Below are positions 1 to 9,782 of a stretch of DNA of 48,170 nt, in pieces (the first letter of the stretch is position 1; each line of letters starts with the position of its first letter). Under the pieces are notes generated by a model. That model ran no database searches. It was not told the origin of the DNA and worked only from the letters and a program-made list of their open reading frames with translations. The DNA comes from Pseudomonadota bacterium (lineage in GTDB: Bacteria > Pseudomonadota > Gammaproteobacteria > Burkholderiales > Nitrosomonadaceae): positions 1-48,170 of the forward strand of contig JAFEEI010000046.1 in NCBI GenBank assembly GCA_018241205.1, written 5' to 3'. A program made the position numbers and the translations under genes.

Positions 1-1273
1 CCGCTGGCGGTGACAGCCAATAGCTGATGTCCAGCAAGACCGGCTGCGGCAGTTGCGGCAACCGGGGCTTTATTTCCGGCGATTGCAGCAAGTCTCGCAG
101 CCGCTGCCGCCCGGCTGGGGGCGATTCCTTCAGGATCGCGGCATAGCCTGCGTCGATCAATTCGGTCTTGTGCAACGCTGCTACGATTCGCAAGTACAGT
201 ACTTGGTATGCCGCTCCATCTTGCTTCACGCTATCGGGTAACGTAGTCTTTTCCGGTGATGTTTTCCGCTTTTCGCTTGCGCCGGTTGTTATTTCTTCTG
301 TCCTGCTGTGCGCTGCATTTTCATTGCTGTTCCGTTGCCTCAGCGATGCATGCTGCGGATGCCGTGAATACAGGCCATTCACGGTTTGTAATGCATCATA
401 AAATGTGCCGCTGATTTTCCCTGCTTTATGGTATTGCGCAGCCGTTTGGGTGATTCTTCTCAGCAGAAATGACGAATCCTGCGTATGCCGCAACGCTAGA
501 TTTTTGACCAGCTGATCCAGCAAAACCGCCAAGTCACCAGCTGACGGACTCGATTCCAATAGTATCGTCAAGAGTTGTTCCCAAGCCGGATAAGTCGCTG
601 CTGTTGTTAGTGCCGGTACGGAATCCGCTGCCGACATCGCGTGCGGATAGATCAACAGAAAATCCAACAGCGGACGCGCATCAGCCGGTGCAATCCCGGT
701 CAAAACATTTTCCAGAGAACGGTAGGAAAACTGCGAAACCAGACGGCCGATCACTATCGCCTGTTGCGCCGCAGTCATTCGCTTGAGTAACGTAATCCAC
801 GCTTCCCGGGCATCTTGTTGCTGCAAGATCTGCCGCAGCATGTTTTCGTGCGCATGCCGATCAGCCGCATCGATATGCCAAGGCATGCGGCCTGTCAGCA
901 AAAAATCCTGCAATTGCTCCAGATCCGTTTGAATTTTGCTCAGTCGCCGGGTAGGCAGTATTCCGGCCGATGCGGAATCCGATGGTTGATGATGGTCTTG
1001 CAAACGCCGCAATCGTTCGCGCAGTTTTTCCTGCACACGCGACATCAACTCAGCATAAAAATCCTCGCTGGTAATATCGCCGAGATCGATTTCCACTTGA
1101 TCCAACCGCCACACAGTGCCTGTTTGATCGAATTCATCCAGGATCGAGTCAATGACAGGCAGCAGTTTGTCAGTCAACAATGCGCTTATCTCCGCTTCAA
1201 GCGTATTGGCTTGCGCCAGCGAATCGTATGAGCAATCGAAAACAAATTCATCGATGCGATGCGTTATCGGCAT
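1..1273 (-). CDS. Contractile injection system tape-measure protein (partial, C-terminus beyond window)
   Basis: The gene starts at ATG 1273, four bases after the stop of the upstream baseplate gene, and runs off the window after about 424 codons. The N-terminus (residues 4-67) has the pattern of eCIS tape-measure proteins (CIS_TMP family, Afp14-like): an amphipathic helix, then KLLPVIDSILDEF, then a beta segment LDQVEIDLGDI. The rest is helical and Gln/Leu-rich. In this family the protein sets tube length and occupies the tube lumen during assembly. It is the last visible gene of the minus-strand structural operon. In known loci the AAA+ ATPase and toxin genes follow it, which here would lie outside the window. 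Family call from the N-terminal pattern; total length unknown. Confidence 0.85.
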   Translation of the reverse strand, partial: MPITHRIDEFVFDCSYDSLAQANTLEAEISALLTDKLLPVIDSILDEFDQTGTVWRLDQVEIDLGDITSEDFYAELMSRVQEKLRERLRRLQDHHQPSDSASAGILPTRRLSKIQTDLEQLQDFLLTGRMPWHIDAADRHAHENMLRQILQQQDAREAWITLLKRMTAAQQAIVIGRLVSQFSYRSLENVLTGIAPADARPLLDFLLIYPHAMSAADSVPALTTAATYPAWEQLLTILLESSPSAGDLAVLLDQLVKNLALRHTQDSSFLLRRITQTAAQYHKAGKISGTFYDALQTVNGLYSRHPQHASLRQRNSNENAAHSRTEEITTGASEKRKTSPEKTTLPDSVKQDGAAYQVLYLRIVAALHKTELIDAGYAAILKESPPAGRQRLRDLLQSPEIKPRLPQLPQPVLLDISYWLSPPA

Positions 1274-1277
1274 GGTA

Positions 1278-4200
1278 TTAGAGCCAGTACTCACGTTCCG
1301 TTTCTTTTCTGTTTTTCAGCAAGAAAGACACTATGCGTTCCGATGCGCTGTTCAACTGTTCGAAATCGCTCTGGCGATGATTCCGGTGAGCCTGCCGCAA
1401 ACACGACAACCAATTCTTGTAGCGTTGCTCAAAATCCTGCAGGTAAACAAAATCGAGCCAGTAAAATTCCGGAAGAATATGCGCCGGAAGATTCTTGATC
1501 ACCGTTTCCTCAGCAAATTTCCGGAATACCGTATTGGAAAACCGTGCTGTCCAGGATGGAAAAATCACGCTGACACGAAAATCAAAAAACGGCTCACTCT
1601 GCGGAATCCCTGCGCACGCATCCTTCCCTCTGGGCCGCAGCAGCACGTGCTCGATCATATGAAAACCCTCGCACGCAATATTCAGTTGCGTTATCGCACT
1701 GCAAAACTCATGCGCATACCGTTCCGCTTCGTCCCGGTTGCGCTTGCGGCTCAACGGCCATAACCGGGTGTTTTGTCCGGACTTCAAACACACCACCGTT
1801 TCCTCGCCGGAATTGACCAGCCGATAATTTTTTAATTCGACGCCTTCCCGGAAAACGCCATAGCAAAAAGGCGGCAGCTTGGCCGGAATGGCGATTTCAG
1901 CAAACTTTTCTTCATCGATTACCAGCGGAATCGCGTTTGCTTCCAGTTTCGCTGGCAGGAACTGCATGCTTTCCGCCACGATGCGATCGGGAATAAGACG
2001 GCTGTTCCTTCGGATGAGAACATCGGTGATTAGTGGAATCCGGTCGAATTGCGTCAACCCCAGCAAAATACTGATGCGCTGATGCGCACCGGCCAAATTT
2101 TCCTCGTTATCTTCATTATGCCCATGCAACGTGGGTTTCAGGTAATTGAACCCTTTCCCCCGGTCACGCGTAATATCCTTGATGCATTTCAGAAAATTGA
2201 TTTTGTTTTCGATCATCCATTGGCTCTGATCGGAACGCCGGTAACAATCGAATTGCTGCAACGCCGCTTGCGGATATTGCTCGCCATACATGGCCAGCAA
2301 AGTATCCAACACCCGGCTTCTCCGGCCGCTGAAGTTATCGTAATGCCGCAGGATGTCAGCCAGCGCGGTTTGGCCGTAGTGGACGTCTTTCACGTATAGC
2401 GATTCGATGCCGGGAATATTGCCGTTATCGAGAGATTGAGCGAAATAGGATTGCGTTAATCCGCTATCCAACGAAAACAAGCGTGGCATTTCCTGTACAT
2501 GCTGCAAATAATCCGCCATCAATTGCTCGAAGGAAAACAAGTATGCTTTGAGCTGCTTCGCCTTGGCTTTAACCTCGGGAGGTTTGGAATGCGGAATGCC
2601 GTAGCGGTTGATCCCGTATGCCGCTGGAAAATGGTTTTGAATCGAATAATACTCAGCCGCAACCCGCCATTCTCCCTTGGGCAGCGGAATCAAATGCGCA
2701 AACGACGGGCGGTTGTTCCTGAAGGCATGATATTCAAAAATCAACTTCCTGAGTTCCAGGTGGGCTTCCTCCAGCAATACTTCATCTTGCCGGCTCTCAT
2801 TGAACCTGAAGCCCGGCATCTGCCCATCATGATCCTTACGGCTGACATCTTGCGGGAGAACCAGGCGGAGAATCTGCTGCGGTTTTGCGGAGCGCGGAAA
2901 ATTCAAGCCGGGGAAAGCATGCCGCGACGAGTCATAGGTAATACTGGTGTGTTTCTTGTTGTCCCGATCGATCAGATACAGGTCGTGCACTTTGATAACG
3001 CCGTCAACCCGGCTGATCATCGTAATCAAGTCGACCATACTAATCACGCCGTCCCCTTCCGCAAAACACCGGTCGCTGATGAACCCGTGCTGTGTTAGCG
3101 GACCGGTAAAAATCCGCTCGTAATTACCGGTTTGATTCAGGATGGACTCATAGCGGTCAACTTGAATACCAGAAGAAATATAATGCACGCATTTGAGAAA
3201 GATCTCGGCGTAAATTTTTGCTCTGTTATGGGAAGGCTGGATTTCAACTTCGCCCGCCAGAAAATAGGGCACCGTATGAATGATTTCGACTTGATCGATA
3301 TCCTCGCAAAGATTGCGATGCGCCGCAAAAACCGACCAAACTTTTTGTATGATGGCAGGTTCATCCCATTTCCCTTCAGTCTGATCCGGCGCGCCGATTT
3401 TGGAAACCAAACCATTTCCGGTTTCCTGTAATTCCGTGTCCAATTCGCGTAATGTATTCCCGAACTGGGATAACGGCGCAATCAGTTTATCCGGCAGCGT
3501 ACTGTCATTGGCGATCTCGTTATCCATCCTGGATTCGAATACGGGCAGAACACTTTCTTTTACGCTATTGAGCGCAACTTCGAATTTGCGCAAAACTTTA
3601 TTTAATCTTGCGCTCATGCCGGAACTGGATGGCGAATCCGTGATGACTGACCAAAGACTGTTGATCTGACGCCAGATGTTATCCATGCTGACCAGAATGG
3701 CGTCCAGTTGCCGCAAGATGCCGCCGGTTTGATCCACCGGCTGCCCGGCCGCTTGCGCTGCCGGATCCGCATCAACGGTAACGTTGCGTCCGCTTTTCAG
3801 GTCTTCGTACTGTTCATCGAGCACTGTGCCAAGCCGGTCAAGGCTTGCGCGAATGCGCTCCGATACCGTATGGATCTGCTCCAGTTTGTCCGATTGTTCG
3901 TCCAGATTGCCGTTTTTATTTTTCTCACGGGCATGATTTTGCATCAGCTCGTCATCAAGTTTGACAAATACGGTATAAAGACCGCCTGCCGCCGTTTTCC
4001 CTCCAGTAGCGCTCGGTTCTAGCCAAACGTAATCGATCTCGGGAATCGCGTCGTAGAGAATTTTTTGATAATCGACTCCAGTAACGGCCGAGCTGGGAAA
4101 AATTTCTTCCGGTGGAAAAAGCGCTTGCTGCTGAAAATCTATGCTATTGGTTTCATCGGTCAGATAATCCTGAACGGCAAATCCGGAGCGGTAGGATAGA

Positions 4201-4379
4201 TCGGTCAATCCATAGCACAGCTGTTCCAGAATGGTCACGCCGGGATCGTGCAGGTTATAGTCGGTCCATACCTCGCCGCATAGATCCTGAATTCTGCTGA
4301 TACCTTCTTTTCTTAATGTTTCAAAATCCAATCCGTCGGGATCGGTTCTGACGCGCGGAATTTTCTCAGATACCGGCAT
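1278..4379 (-). CDS. eCIS baseplate wedge protein, Afp12-like
   Basis: A 1033-aa protein whose N-terminus has the baseplate-wedge signature WTDYNLHDPGVTILEQL (residues 38-54), typical of the large J/gp47-related proteins of eCIS. In these particles two large proteins (Afp11 and Afp12) form the wedge that joins spike hub, sheath and fibres; this gene lies last before the tape measure, as Afp12 usually does. Residues ~150-330 are acidic and probably coiled-coil (many Leu/Gln/Asp heptads), an insertion that makes it long. ATG 4379 overlaps the end of the preceding small gene by 14 bases, so the two are probably translationally coupled. The assignment to Afp12 rather than Afp11 rests on gene order. 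Confidence 0.8.
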   Translation of the reverse strand: MPVSEKIPRVRTDPDGLDFETLRKEGISRIQDLCGEVWTDYNLHDPGVTILEQLCYGLTDLSYRSGFAVQDYLTDETNSIDFQQQALFPPEEIFPSSAVTGVDYQKILYDAIPEIDYVWLEPSATGGKTAAGGLYTVFVKLDDELMQNHAREKNKNGNLDEQSDKLEQIHTVSERIRASLDRLGTVLDEQYEDLKSGRNVTVDADPAAQAAGQPVDQTGGILRQLDAILVSMDNIWRQINSLWSVITDSPSSSGMSARLNKVLRKFEVALNSVKESVLPVFESRMDNEIANDSTLPDKLIAPLSQFGNTLRELDTELQETGNGLVSKIGAPDQTEGKWDEPAIIQKVWSVFAAHRNLCEDIDQVEIIHTVPYFLAGEVEIQPSHNRAKIYAEIFLKCVHYISSGIQVDRYESILNQTGNYERIFTGPLTQHGFISDRCFAEGDGVISMVDLITMISRVDGVIKVHDLYLIDRDNKKHTSITYDSSRHAFPGLNFPRSAKPQQILRLVLPQDVSRKDHDGQMPGFRFNESRQDEVLLEEAHLELRKLIFEYHAFRNNRPSFAHLIPLPKGEWRVAAEYYSIQNHFPAAYGINRYGIPHSKPPEVKAKAKQLKAYLFSFEQLMADYLQHVQEMPRLFSLDSGLTQSYFAQSLDNGNIPGIESLYVKDVHYGQTALADILRHYDNFSGRRSRVLDTLLAMYGEQYPQAALQQFDCYRRSDQSQWMIENKINFLKCIKDITRDRGKGFNYLKPTLHGHNEDNEENLAGAHQRISILLGLTQFDRIPLITDVLIRRNSRLIPDRIVAESMQFLPAKLEANAIPLVIDEEKFAEIAIPAKLPPFCYGVFREGVELKNYRLVNSGEETVVCLKSGQNTRLWPLSRKRNRDEAERYAHEFCSAITQLNIACEGFHMIEHVLLRPRGKDACAGIPQSEPFFDFRVSVIFPSWTARFSNTVFRKFAEETVIKNLPAHILPEFYWLDFVYLQDFEQRYKNWLSCLRQAHRNHRQSDFEQLNSASERIVSFLLKNRKETEREYWL

Positions 4380-4695
4380 ACGCTTTCGCAGCCGCGGACG
4401 ATTGTTGATTATTCAGTTGCGCCTGAATCTGCTGATTCAAATCGGCCAGCAGCTCATGCACGCGATGATAAGGCAGGTTGCCCAGCGCCTTGATAGTCAG
4501 CGCAAGCTCGGCTTCGGTCAGAACGAATCGTTGCCGTTCATGCTGCGCGCTCCCCGGCGCGAACAATTCGTTAGCTTGTTGATTCAATTTGCCGATCAAC
4601 TCGAAGACGGATTTAAACGGCAGCTCGGCCAGCGCTTCCAGCAGCAGGCCGCCTTCTTGCACATTCAATCGGATGGTCAAAACACGCGCGGACAT
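4366..4695 (-). CDS. Small eCIS-operon protein with two helical repeats, unknown function
   Basis: The frame is open to 4758, but ATG 4695 (MSARVLTIRL) is the better start: it lies one base after the upstream stop codon and has an AGGAAG ribosome site about nine bases before it, giving 109 aa. The protein carries two copies of a ~25-residue helical unit: ALAELPFKSVFELIGKLNQQ and a second copy with ALGNLPYHRVHELLADLNQQ, separated by an Ala/Gln/Glu linker. I recognise no family. Its place between the fibre-like protein and the Afp12-like wedge protein, with overlaps on both sides, suggests an adaptor or assembly factor made in fixed ratio with them. The repeat (LP-hydrophobic-V-EL--LNQQ) looks like a protein-binding helical hairpin. 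Confidence 0.75.
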   Translation of the reverse strand: MSARVLTIRLNVQEGGLLLEALAELPFKSVFELIGKLNQQANELFAPGSAQHERQRFVLTEAELALTIKALGNLPYHRVHELLADLNQQIQAQLNNQQSSAAAKAYAGI

Positions 4696-4696
4696 G

Positions 4697-5518
4697 TTAT
4701 TTTTCTTCCTGCCGTCTGCGCAAAACTTTCGGATAGCCGGATTCCGCTCCGCTTTCACTGCCGTACATCGCCGGGTCTTGCCATAACCGGGTCAGGTAAT
4801 AATTGACCCAAATTTTATCGCCGTATGAAGACCCCGCACGAAGCTGCAGCGTGTACTCGAAATTCTCGGCATTCGCGCCGCGTTCCCAGCGCAATTCCAG
4901 GCGGTTGCACTTGGCGCCGAAATGCGCCTGATGATACGTGATATGACTCTTGTCGTTATAGGCGTTGAGTGCAAAGGCATGCAGCAAGGCATACTTGCCG
5001 TCGCCATCTTTACCGCCGACACCGGCCATCACCTCGAAGGCCTGGCAACCCGTCAACGTTTCGGTAATATTGTGCCAATTGCCATCGGCGGGCACCGGCA
5101 GCTCTCCGCGGCGCCCCATCCTGCCGAATGAAGCGATCGTGCCGGCAACATCCAGCTCGCAGCGGGGATTACCGGTATTGATGCCGACAGCCGCCTTGGC
5201 CATGCTGCCGGGTTCGGCGCTGTCCGCGCTGCGCAAGGTCAGAACATGCGGATTCTGTTGATCGCCAAAACTCAAATTCCCCGTCGCCTTATCGATACCC
5301 ACCGACCATAGGGAACTGAGTGTCGACATATTTTGATAAAAACTCATCAGCTTGCCGTCACCCAGCTGAAAAATTTTCAGTCCCTCTCCGACCGTCTTCT
5401 CAAATCCGTCGTCGATCAGATTCAGCGTCGAATCGATCAAATCGGCAAATGCAACCTCAGTCGGCATCTTGCCGTTCTTGAACTTGGCCTCTAGTGTTTT
5501 TCTATCTTTTCGCGCCAT
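4697..5518 (-). CDS. eCIS fibre-like / surface structural protein
   Basis: A 273-aa protein starting at ATG 5518, which overlaps the upstream baseplate gene by 28 bases. The N-terminal ~50 residues (KDRKTLEAKFKNGKMPTE, then FADLIDS and a DGFEKT motif) match a module I know from eCIS loci, thought to attach to the baseplate. A Gly-rich beta part (residues 95-130, AAVGINTGNPRCELDVAGTI) resembles the repeats before tail-fibre tips. The C-terminal ~130 residues (PADGNWHNITETLTGCQAFE to YYLTRLW) form a compact, Trp/Tyr-rich beta domain that could bind a target or carry a fibre. No other gene in the window looks like a long Afp13-type fibre, so this is the best candidate for the outward-facing component. 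The binding role is inference. Confidence 0.7.
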   Translation of the reverse strand: MARKDRKTLEAKFKNGKMPTEVAFADLIDSTLNLIDDGFEKTVGEGLKIFQLGDGKLMSFYQNMSTLSSLWSVGIDKATGNLSFGDQQNPHVLTLRSADSAEPGSMAKAAVGINTGNPRCELDVAGTIASFGRMGRRGELPVPADGNWHNITETLTGCQAFEVMAGVGGKDGDGKYALLHAFALNAYNDKSHITYHQAHFGAKCNRLELRWERGANAENFEYTLQLRAGSSYGDKIWVNYYLTRLWQDPAMYGSESGAESGYPKVLRRRQEEK

Positions 5519-8500
5519 TTTTCGTCAGAAATTATAAAAGTGCTGCCAATTTCGAGCTCGCCGATTCCGGTAATCTGCGGCTCGATGACATCGTAACGAT
5601 CGTCAATCTCGATAAAATGCTGCTGGATCGGCGCAACAATGCTCCAGGGATAAACCGGGATTATATCCTTGACCTCGACAGTCTCCGGTTTGTCCGCGCT
5701 ATCCAGAAAATCGTAAAAACCTTCTCCCATCGGCGCGATGCGCAATAGCGAAAGGTTGGTGACGCGGTCGGCATAATCCAGATTCTGAATAAAGGATTCG
5801 ATATCGTGCTTGCTGACAACCCAGCCGAAATGGCGGGTATAACCGATGGTCTCGTTCCACGGCGACAGGAAATCCGATATCGCCTGATTCAAGCGTGCCA
5901 AGTACATACCGGCCAGCAATGGATTTTTCAGCTTAACCGTGCAACGCACTTGGATGACTTCATACACCGGATTAATGACATGCACGGTAGCAAACGACGG
6001 CGCGTACTGACCGATGAAATCCTTGACATCGTTGAGCAGATGACCGCTCAACAGCGGTTTGTGCGCGCTGATCGCATTCCGGTAGAGGTAGGGCACCACC
6101 GCAATCAACAGGTGACCGGGGTTGAAACGCTGCTCGGCTGCAAAACCGGGGTTCATGCCGGGAAAGCATTTCACTTTATAAATTTGCGGAAACTGTTCCA
6201 GTATCAGCAACTCATAATCGGCCGGCAACAGGGCGCGTTGTTTATGTTTCAACCGTTCACTGACGCGAATCCGCAGATGGCCGCGATCCTCGGCCAAGCG
6301 GCCGCCGAAGGAAGATTGAATCTGCCGGATGCCGCCAATCCCGGGAATCGACTGGCGCAATCGCGATACCGTACCGGCGGGCAAGCGGATGGCACTGCTC
6401 AATACCGCGTCTTCTTGCATATACCGGCTTGCTTTCAGCGCTTGCGTATGAATCGAGTACAGGCTGCAATATTTTCCCAGATCGTGTTCGGACGATACGC
6501 GCAACCAGCATAATCCGGCCGGCAATACCGTGTTTTCCTGCGTGATATCCGCCGGAATATCGAGCGTGACGATACCCGCTTTCATGAACCGTTGCGTGGA
6601 GTCCGCGATGATCTCTTGGGTGCTCAGAGGCAGCCAGCGGTTTTGCGCCAAATAGAACCACTGTATCTCCTGCACCGCGGCATGTTCAACCGGCAATGAA
6701 TTCTCGCGCAAATGAAAATACAGCGTGACCACGCCGCCACCCGCCAATCCGTCCAATCCGATCAATAAATTCCCCGAATATTCGTACTGCGGCAGTAAAT
6801 GATAGGCCCGGTCAGCTTGCATCGTCACATCTTCCCAACCCAGCGGATGCAAATGCATCATTTTCTCGCGCACGGCCGGACTGCAACCGGCTTCTTCCTT
6901 ACCGGGCACGATGTGCGCGGAAGCCCGGTAATTCGCCGAGATGGCGGTAATCATCGGCGTATAAGGCAGATTGGGCGCTTTCTTGAGAAATTTGGCGTGC
7001 TTCTGCTTGGCATTGAAAGTCAAAACATTGGCTAAGACCGCAGGGTAATCGCGATGACCGAATGCTTGCTGGGGCGCTACCAGCGTAAACTTAAAAAAGC
7101 CTTTATTGGTCGACGGCGTGTAACCGAATTCCGTTGCAGCGCTGCGGTAATCATCGGGGCTCCAGTACGAAATCACCGGAGCGCAAAATAATTCACTGCG
7201 CTCGTTCACTTCGCTACCGCCGTCCAAGCCTGCTTTAATTTGAAAAAGCGAATGGGCGGCCATACCCTTGGCATTCTCCGGCAGCCATTTTCCGTTGGCC
7301 AGAACCGACGTGCTGACACGGAAATCGGTATCGCCGAAAGTTTCATAACCCTGATAGTACGTTTTAAATCCACCGATACCGGCGGGCAAACCGCCCCACT
7401 GAATCTCTAGTTTGAAATCCGACAATTGTTTCCCGGCGGCTTCGGCGCATCCGGCGATGAAATAAGAACCTACCTCAGGAATCGGACCAAAAGGCGTGAA
7501 GGGCGCCAGTGGCGATAGCTGCCCGATATTGTTATACAACTGCAGCATCCGGCATCCTTTCACCATCACATCGATGCTGATCCGGTCCAATTCCAGCTTG
7601 TTCAGAATTCCATACGGATATAAATAGCTGCGCGGGTTCTGAATCATCCGCACCACCGGCAACCGCGTTTCATAGCCATCACCGTGGATATTCCGGTCGT
7701 AAGCGACAACTGCCGGAAAATCCTCCGGTAAAAAGAAAGTGATCGCCAGGCTGTTTTTTTTCTGTTGCGGATCAACACCCGAGTAGGAAGGCAGATATTC
7801 CGCCAGCTCCCGCCAGCCGTCTTCAGCCGATAAGCTAACGATAAACATATCCCTGAAAACTTTAAAAAAGGCTTGCTGCTCCTGAAGGGATGATACGACA
7901 CGAGTCCCCGGCGGTTGCATGGCAATCGCAATGTTCCGGATCCACTGCTCCAAAGACATTTCCTGCGCACCGGTGAATTGCATCCGGATACAAACCGTGC
8001 GCCGTCCTTCCTGTAGCCGCAACACTTTACTGGCCACGGCGAATCCGATGCGCGCATGTTGCACCAGCATCGTATCCTCACTTTTCTTGGGCGCGCCAAA
8101 TAGCGGGTACGATTCCAGACTCTCCTCATCCAACGGGCTATCCGCCGTTGCAACCGGCACATCATTCAGCCAGCCGCCGGTAGCCAGCTGCCGGGTGACT
8201 TCGTCCACCCGGTCATTCAGGACGACGGATTCGTACAAACTATTTTCAGGGAAATTCAGCGAGTCGCGTTTAAAAAACAGCGTATGAATCGCACTGACCG
8301 CAGCATCGTTGACCACAACATCTTCAGCGGCTGCATACACAATATCCCGTTTGTTTTCATCCTGCCCCGCCAGAAACTCCGTGCCCTTCGGTATCAGTAC
8401 CGTGTGATTCTTCTTGCTCGGGGCGACCACCAAATAGACATGATCCGGCGCGAAACCTCGCGGCTGTGCTTTGAGCACTTGATCATAGTAAAAGTCGACA

Positions 8501-9330
8501 TAGTTCAGCGTAAACCGGTTGACTTTATGATGCAGCTTTTGGAACAGCTGCAAGAAAGCAATCAAAAGCCCCGTCGCCGGTTCATGATCCTGACTGACCA
8601 ATGAAGCGGACAGCAATTTCTCCGCACTGAACTGCACCATTTCGATGGCTTTGATAAAAGCATAAAAACTGGAGCGGATAGGCACAGGATCGGAAACATC
8701 GACGACTGCGTTCACCCGGCTCAATTTGGTTTCTTTCACGGCGGACATCAGCGCATTCAAATCACGTGAAAAAATTTCCTCCGGCAAGCGGTGCGGAAGA
8801 TGTCCGGCTAGATAATCTCCGAGCACATCGATATCTTTTTTAAGCCCGGCAATCACGCTTTCCACAACCTTGCGCAGCTCGACACCGATGGAATTTTTCG
8901 CATGCGCGAGCAATTGCAGCCATTTATCGAGCATAGTGACCGCGCTGTAAGCCGCAATCATGTGGCGGCCAACTTCTTTCGCAGGTATGGCACGCAATGT
9001 GTCAATTAATTCACGATCGGCATCAGTCACGAGGCTTTTATAGCCCTCGCCGCTTGCCAATTTATCCAGATCGACAGCCAGTATGGTTGCAATGACGACC
9101 GTTTCATCCAGCGAGAAAAAATGTTCCCAGGTACCGTCCTCCCGGTTTTCCAGGTTATAAAATTTCAGCACTTGGGCATATTCGACCGCCAGCGCCAATA
9201 AGGTATGAAAACGCAGTTCGGCGACGTTGAAATAATCCTTCTCCAGCGCCGGCAACAGTCTTTTTTCCTGACTTCTGCCGTCACTGATGTGCAAATAACT
9301 ATTCGTTAATCGATTAGCGCGAACCTTCAT
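5491..9330 (-). CDS. eCIS baseplate protein, Afp11-like
   Basis: A 1279-aa protein that follows gp25, exactly where the large Afp11/Pvc11 baseplate protein is expected. The N-terminus has DGRSQEKRLLPALEKDYF, a pattern seen in the large eCIS baseplate proteins. A central part contains the J-like segment GFAPDHVYLVVAPSKKNHTV followed by IPKGTEF, as in gp47/J proteins. The C-terminal ~400 residues include the wedge-like FPQIYKVKCFPGMNP and a domain ending in VEVKDIIPVYPW. Function in the family: ring-forming wedge subunit linking spike, sheath initiator and fibres. ATG 9330 lies 14 bases after the gp25 stop, and its 3' end overlaps the fibre-like gene. The length is within the usual range for non-Afp eCIS. 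Confidence 0.8.
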   Translation of the reverse strand: MKVRANRLTNSYLHISDGRSQEKRLLPALEKDYFNVAELRFHTLLALAVEYAQVLKFYNLENREDGTWEHFFSLDETVVIATILAVDLDKLASGEGYKSLVTDADRELIDTLRAIPAKEVGRHMIAAYSAVTMLDKWLQLLAHAKNSIGVELRKVVESVIAGLKKDIDVLGDYLAGHLPHRLPEEIFSRDLNALMSAVKETKLSRVNAVVDVSDPVPIRSSFYAFIKAIEMVQFSAEKLLSASLVSQDHEPATGLLIAFLQLFQKLHHKVNRFTLNYVDFYYDQVLKAQPRGFAPDHVYLVVAPSKKNHTVLIPKGTEFLAGQDENKRDIVYAAAEDVVVNDAAVSAIHTLFFKRDSLNFPENSLYESVVLNDRVDEVTRQLATGGWLNDVPVATADSPLDEESLESYPLFGAPKKSEDTMLVQHARIGFAVASKVLRLQEGRRTVCIRMQFTGAQEMSLEQWIRNIAIAMQPPGTRVVSSLQEQQAFFKVFRDMFIVSLSAEDGWRELAEYLPSYSGVDPQQKKNSLAITFFLPEDFPAVVAYDRNIHGDGYETRLPVVRMIQNPRSYLYPYGILNKLELDRISIDVMVKGCRMLQLYNNIGQLSPLAPFTPFGPIPEVGSYFIAGCAEAAGKQLSDFKLEIQWGGLPAGIGGFKTYYQGYETFGDTDFRVSTSVLANGKWLPENAKGMAAHSLFQIKAGLDGGSEVNERSELFCAPVISYWSPDDYRSAATEFGYTPSTNKGFFKFTLVAPQQAFGHRDYPAVLANVLTFNAKQKHAKFLKKAPNLPYTPMITAISANYRASAHIVPGKEEAGCSPAVREKMMHLHPLGWEDVTMQADRAYHLLPQYEYSGNLLIGLDGLAGGGVVTLYFHLRENSLPVEHAAVQEIQWFYLAQNRWLPLSTQEIIADSTQRFMKAGIVTLDIPADITQENTVLPAGLCWLRVSSEHDLGKYCSLYSIHTQALKASRYMQEDAVLSSAIRLPAGTVSRLRQSIPGIGGIRQIQSSFGGRLAEDRGHLRIRVSERLKHKQRALLPADYELLILEQFPQIYKVKCFPGMNPGFAAEQRFNPGHLLIAVVPYLYRNAISAHKPLLSGHLLNDVKDFIGQYAPSFATVHVINPVYEVIQVRCTVKLKNPLLAGMYLARLNQAISDFLSPWNETIGYTRHFGWVVSKHDIESFIQNLDYADRVTNLSLLRIAPMGEGFYDFLDSADKPETVEVKDIIPVYPWSIVAPIQQHFIEIDDRYDVIEPQITGIGELEIGSTFIISDEKWREKIEKH

Positions 9331-9344
9331 TCACCCAGAAATCC

Positions 9345-9767
9345 TCATAATTTGACATTCGTACCTTCGGTGAAATAAAACGGATACACGATATTGTGAC
9401 GATTATTCGTGGCACGCACGATGTACGTGACATCAATCTTGATCAAACCATTCAGGATATCTTCCTGGCTACCGGAATCCACCCGGATACTTTCCACGAT
9501 CACCCGTGGCTCGAAGAAAAGGATGGCGCGCCGCACCAAATCGACCATGACGGTTACCGCCGTTTCATTGATCTCTTCAAAGACCTGGCTTTTCAGACCG
9601 CAGCCATACGTCGGCTGCATTACACGCTCGCCGGGATTGGTCGATAACAGAATAAACAAGCTCTCATGAATATCTTCTTCCGCAACCACCTTCCGTGCCG
9701 ATCCCCGCCGATTAAACTCGGGGGGAAATCCCCAGCCGGTGCCGAGAAAGGATTTATCGATACTCAC
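9345..9767 (-). CDS. Baseplate protein gp25/W (Afp9-like)
   Basis: A 140-aa protein of the GPW/gp25 family, the conserved sheath initiator of contractile tails, T6SS (TssE) and eCIS. The family core is clear: NPGERVMQPTYGCGL at residues 44-58 contains the glycine, Pro and Tyr-Gly-Cys-Gly positions found in nearly all gp25 proteins, followed by the amphipathic helix FEEINETAVTVMVDLVRRAI. The start is a GTG at 9767, 15 bases after the PAAR stop, with a purine-rich sequence upstream. The protein nucleates sheath polymerisation on the baseplate. Family call firm. Confidence 0.93.
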   Translation of the reverse strand: MSIDKSFLGTGWGFPPEFNRRGSARKVVAEEDIHESLFILLSTNPGERVMQPTYGCGLKSQVFEEINETAVTVMVDLVRRAILFFEPRVIVESIRVDSGSQEDILNGLIKIDVTYIVRATNNRHNIVYPFYFTEGTNVKL

Positions 9768-9782
9768 CGTTCCGTTTCCCTG

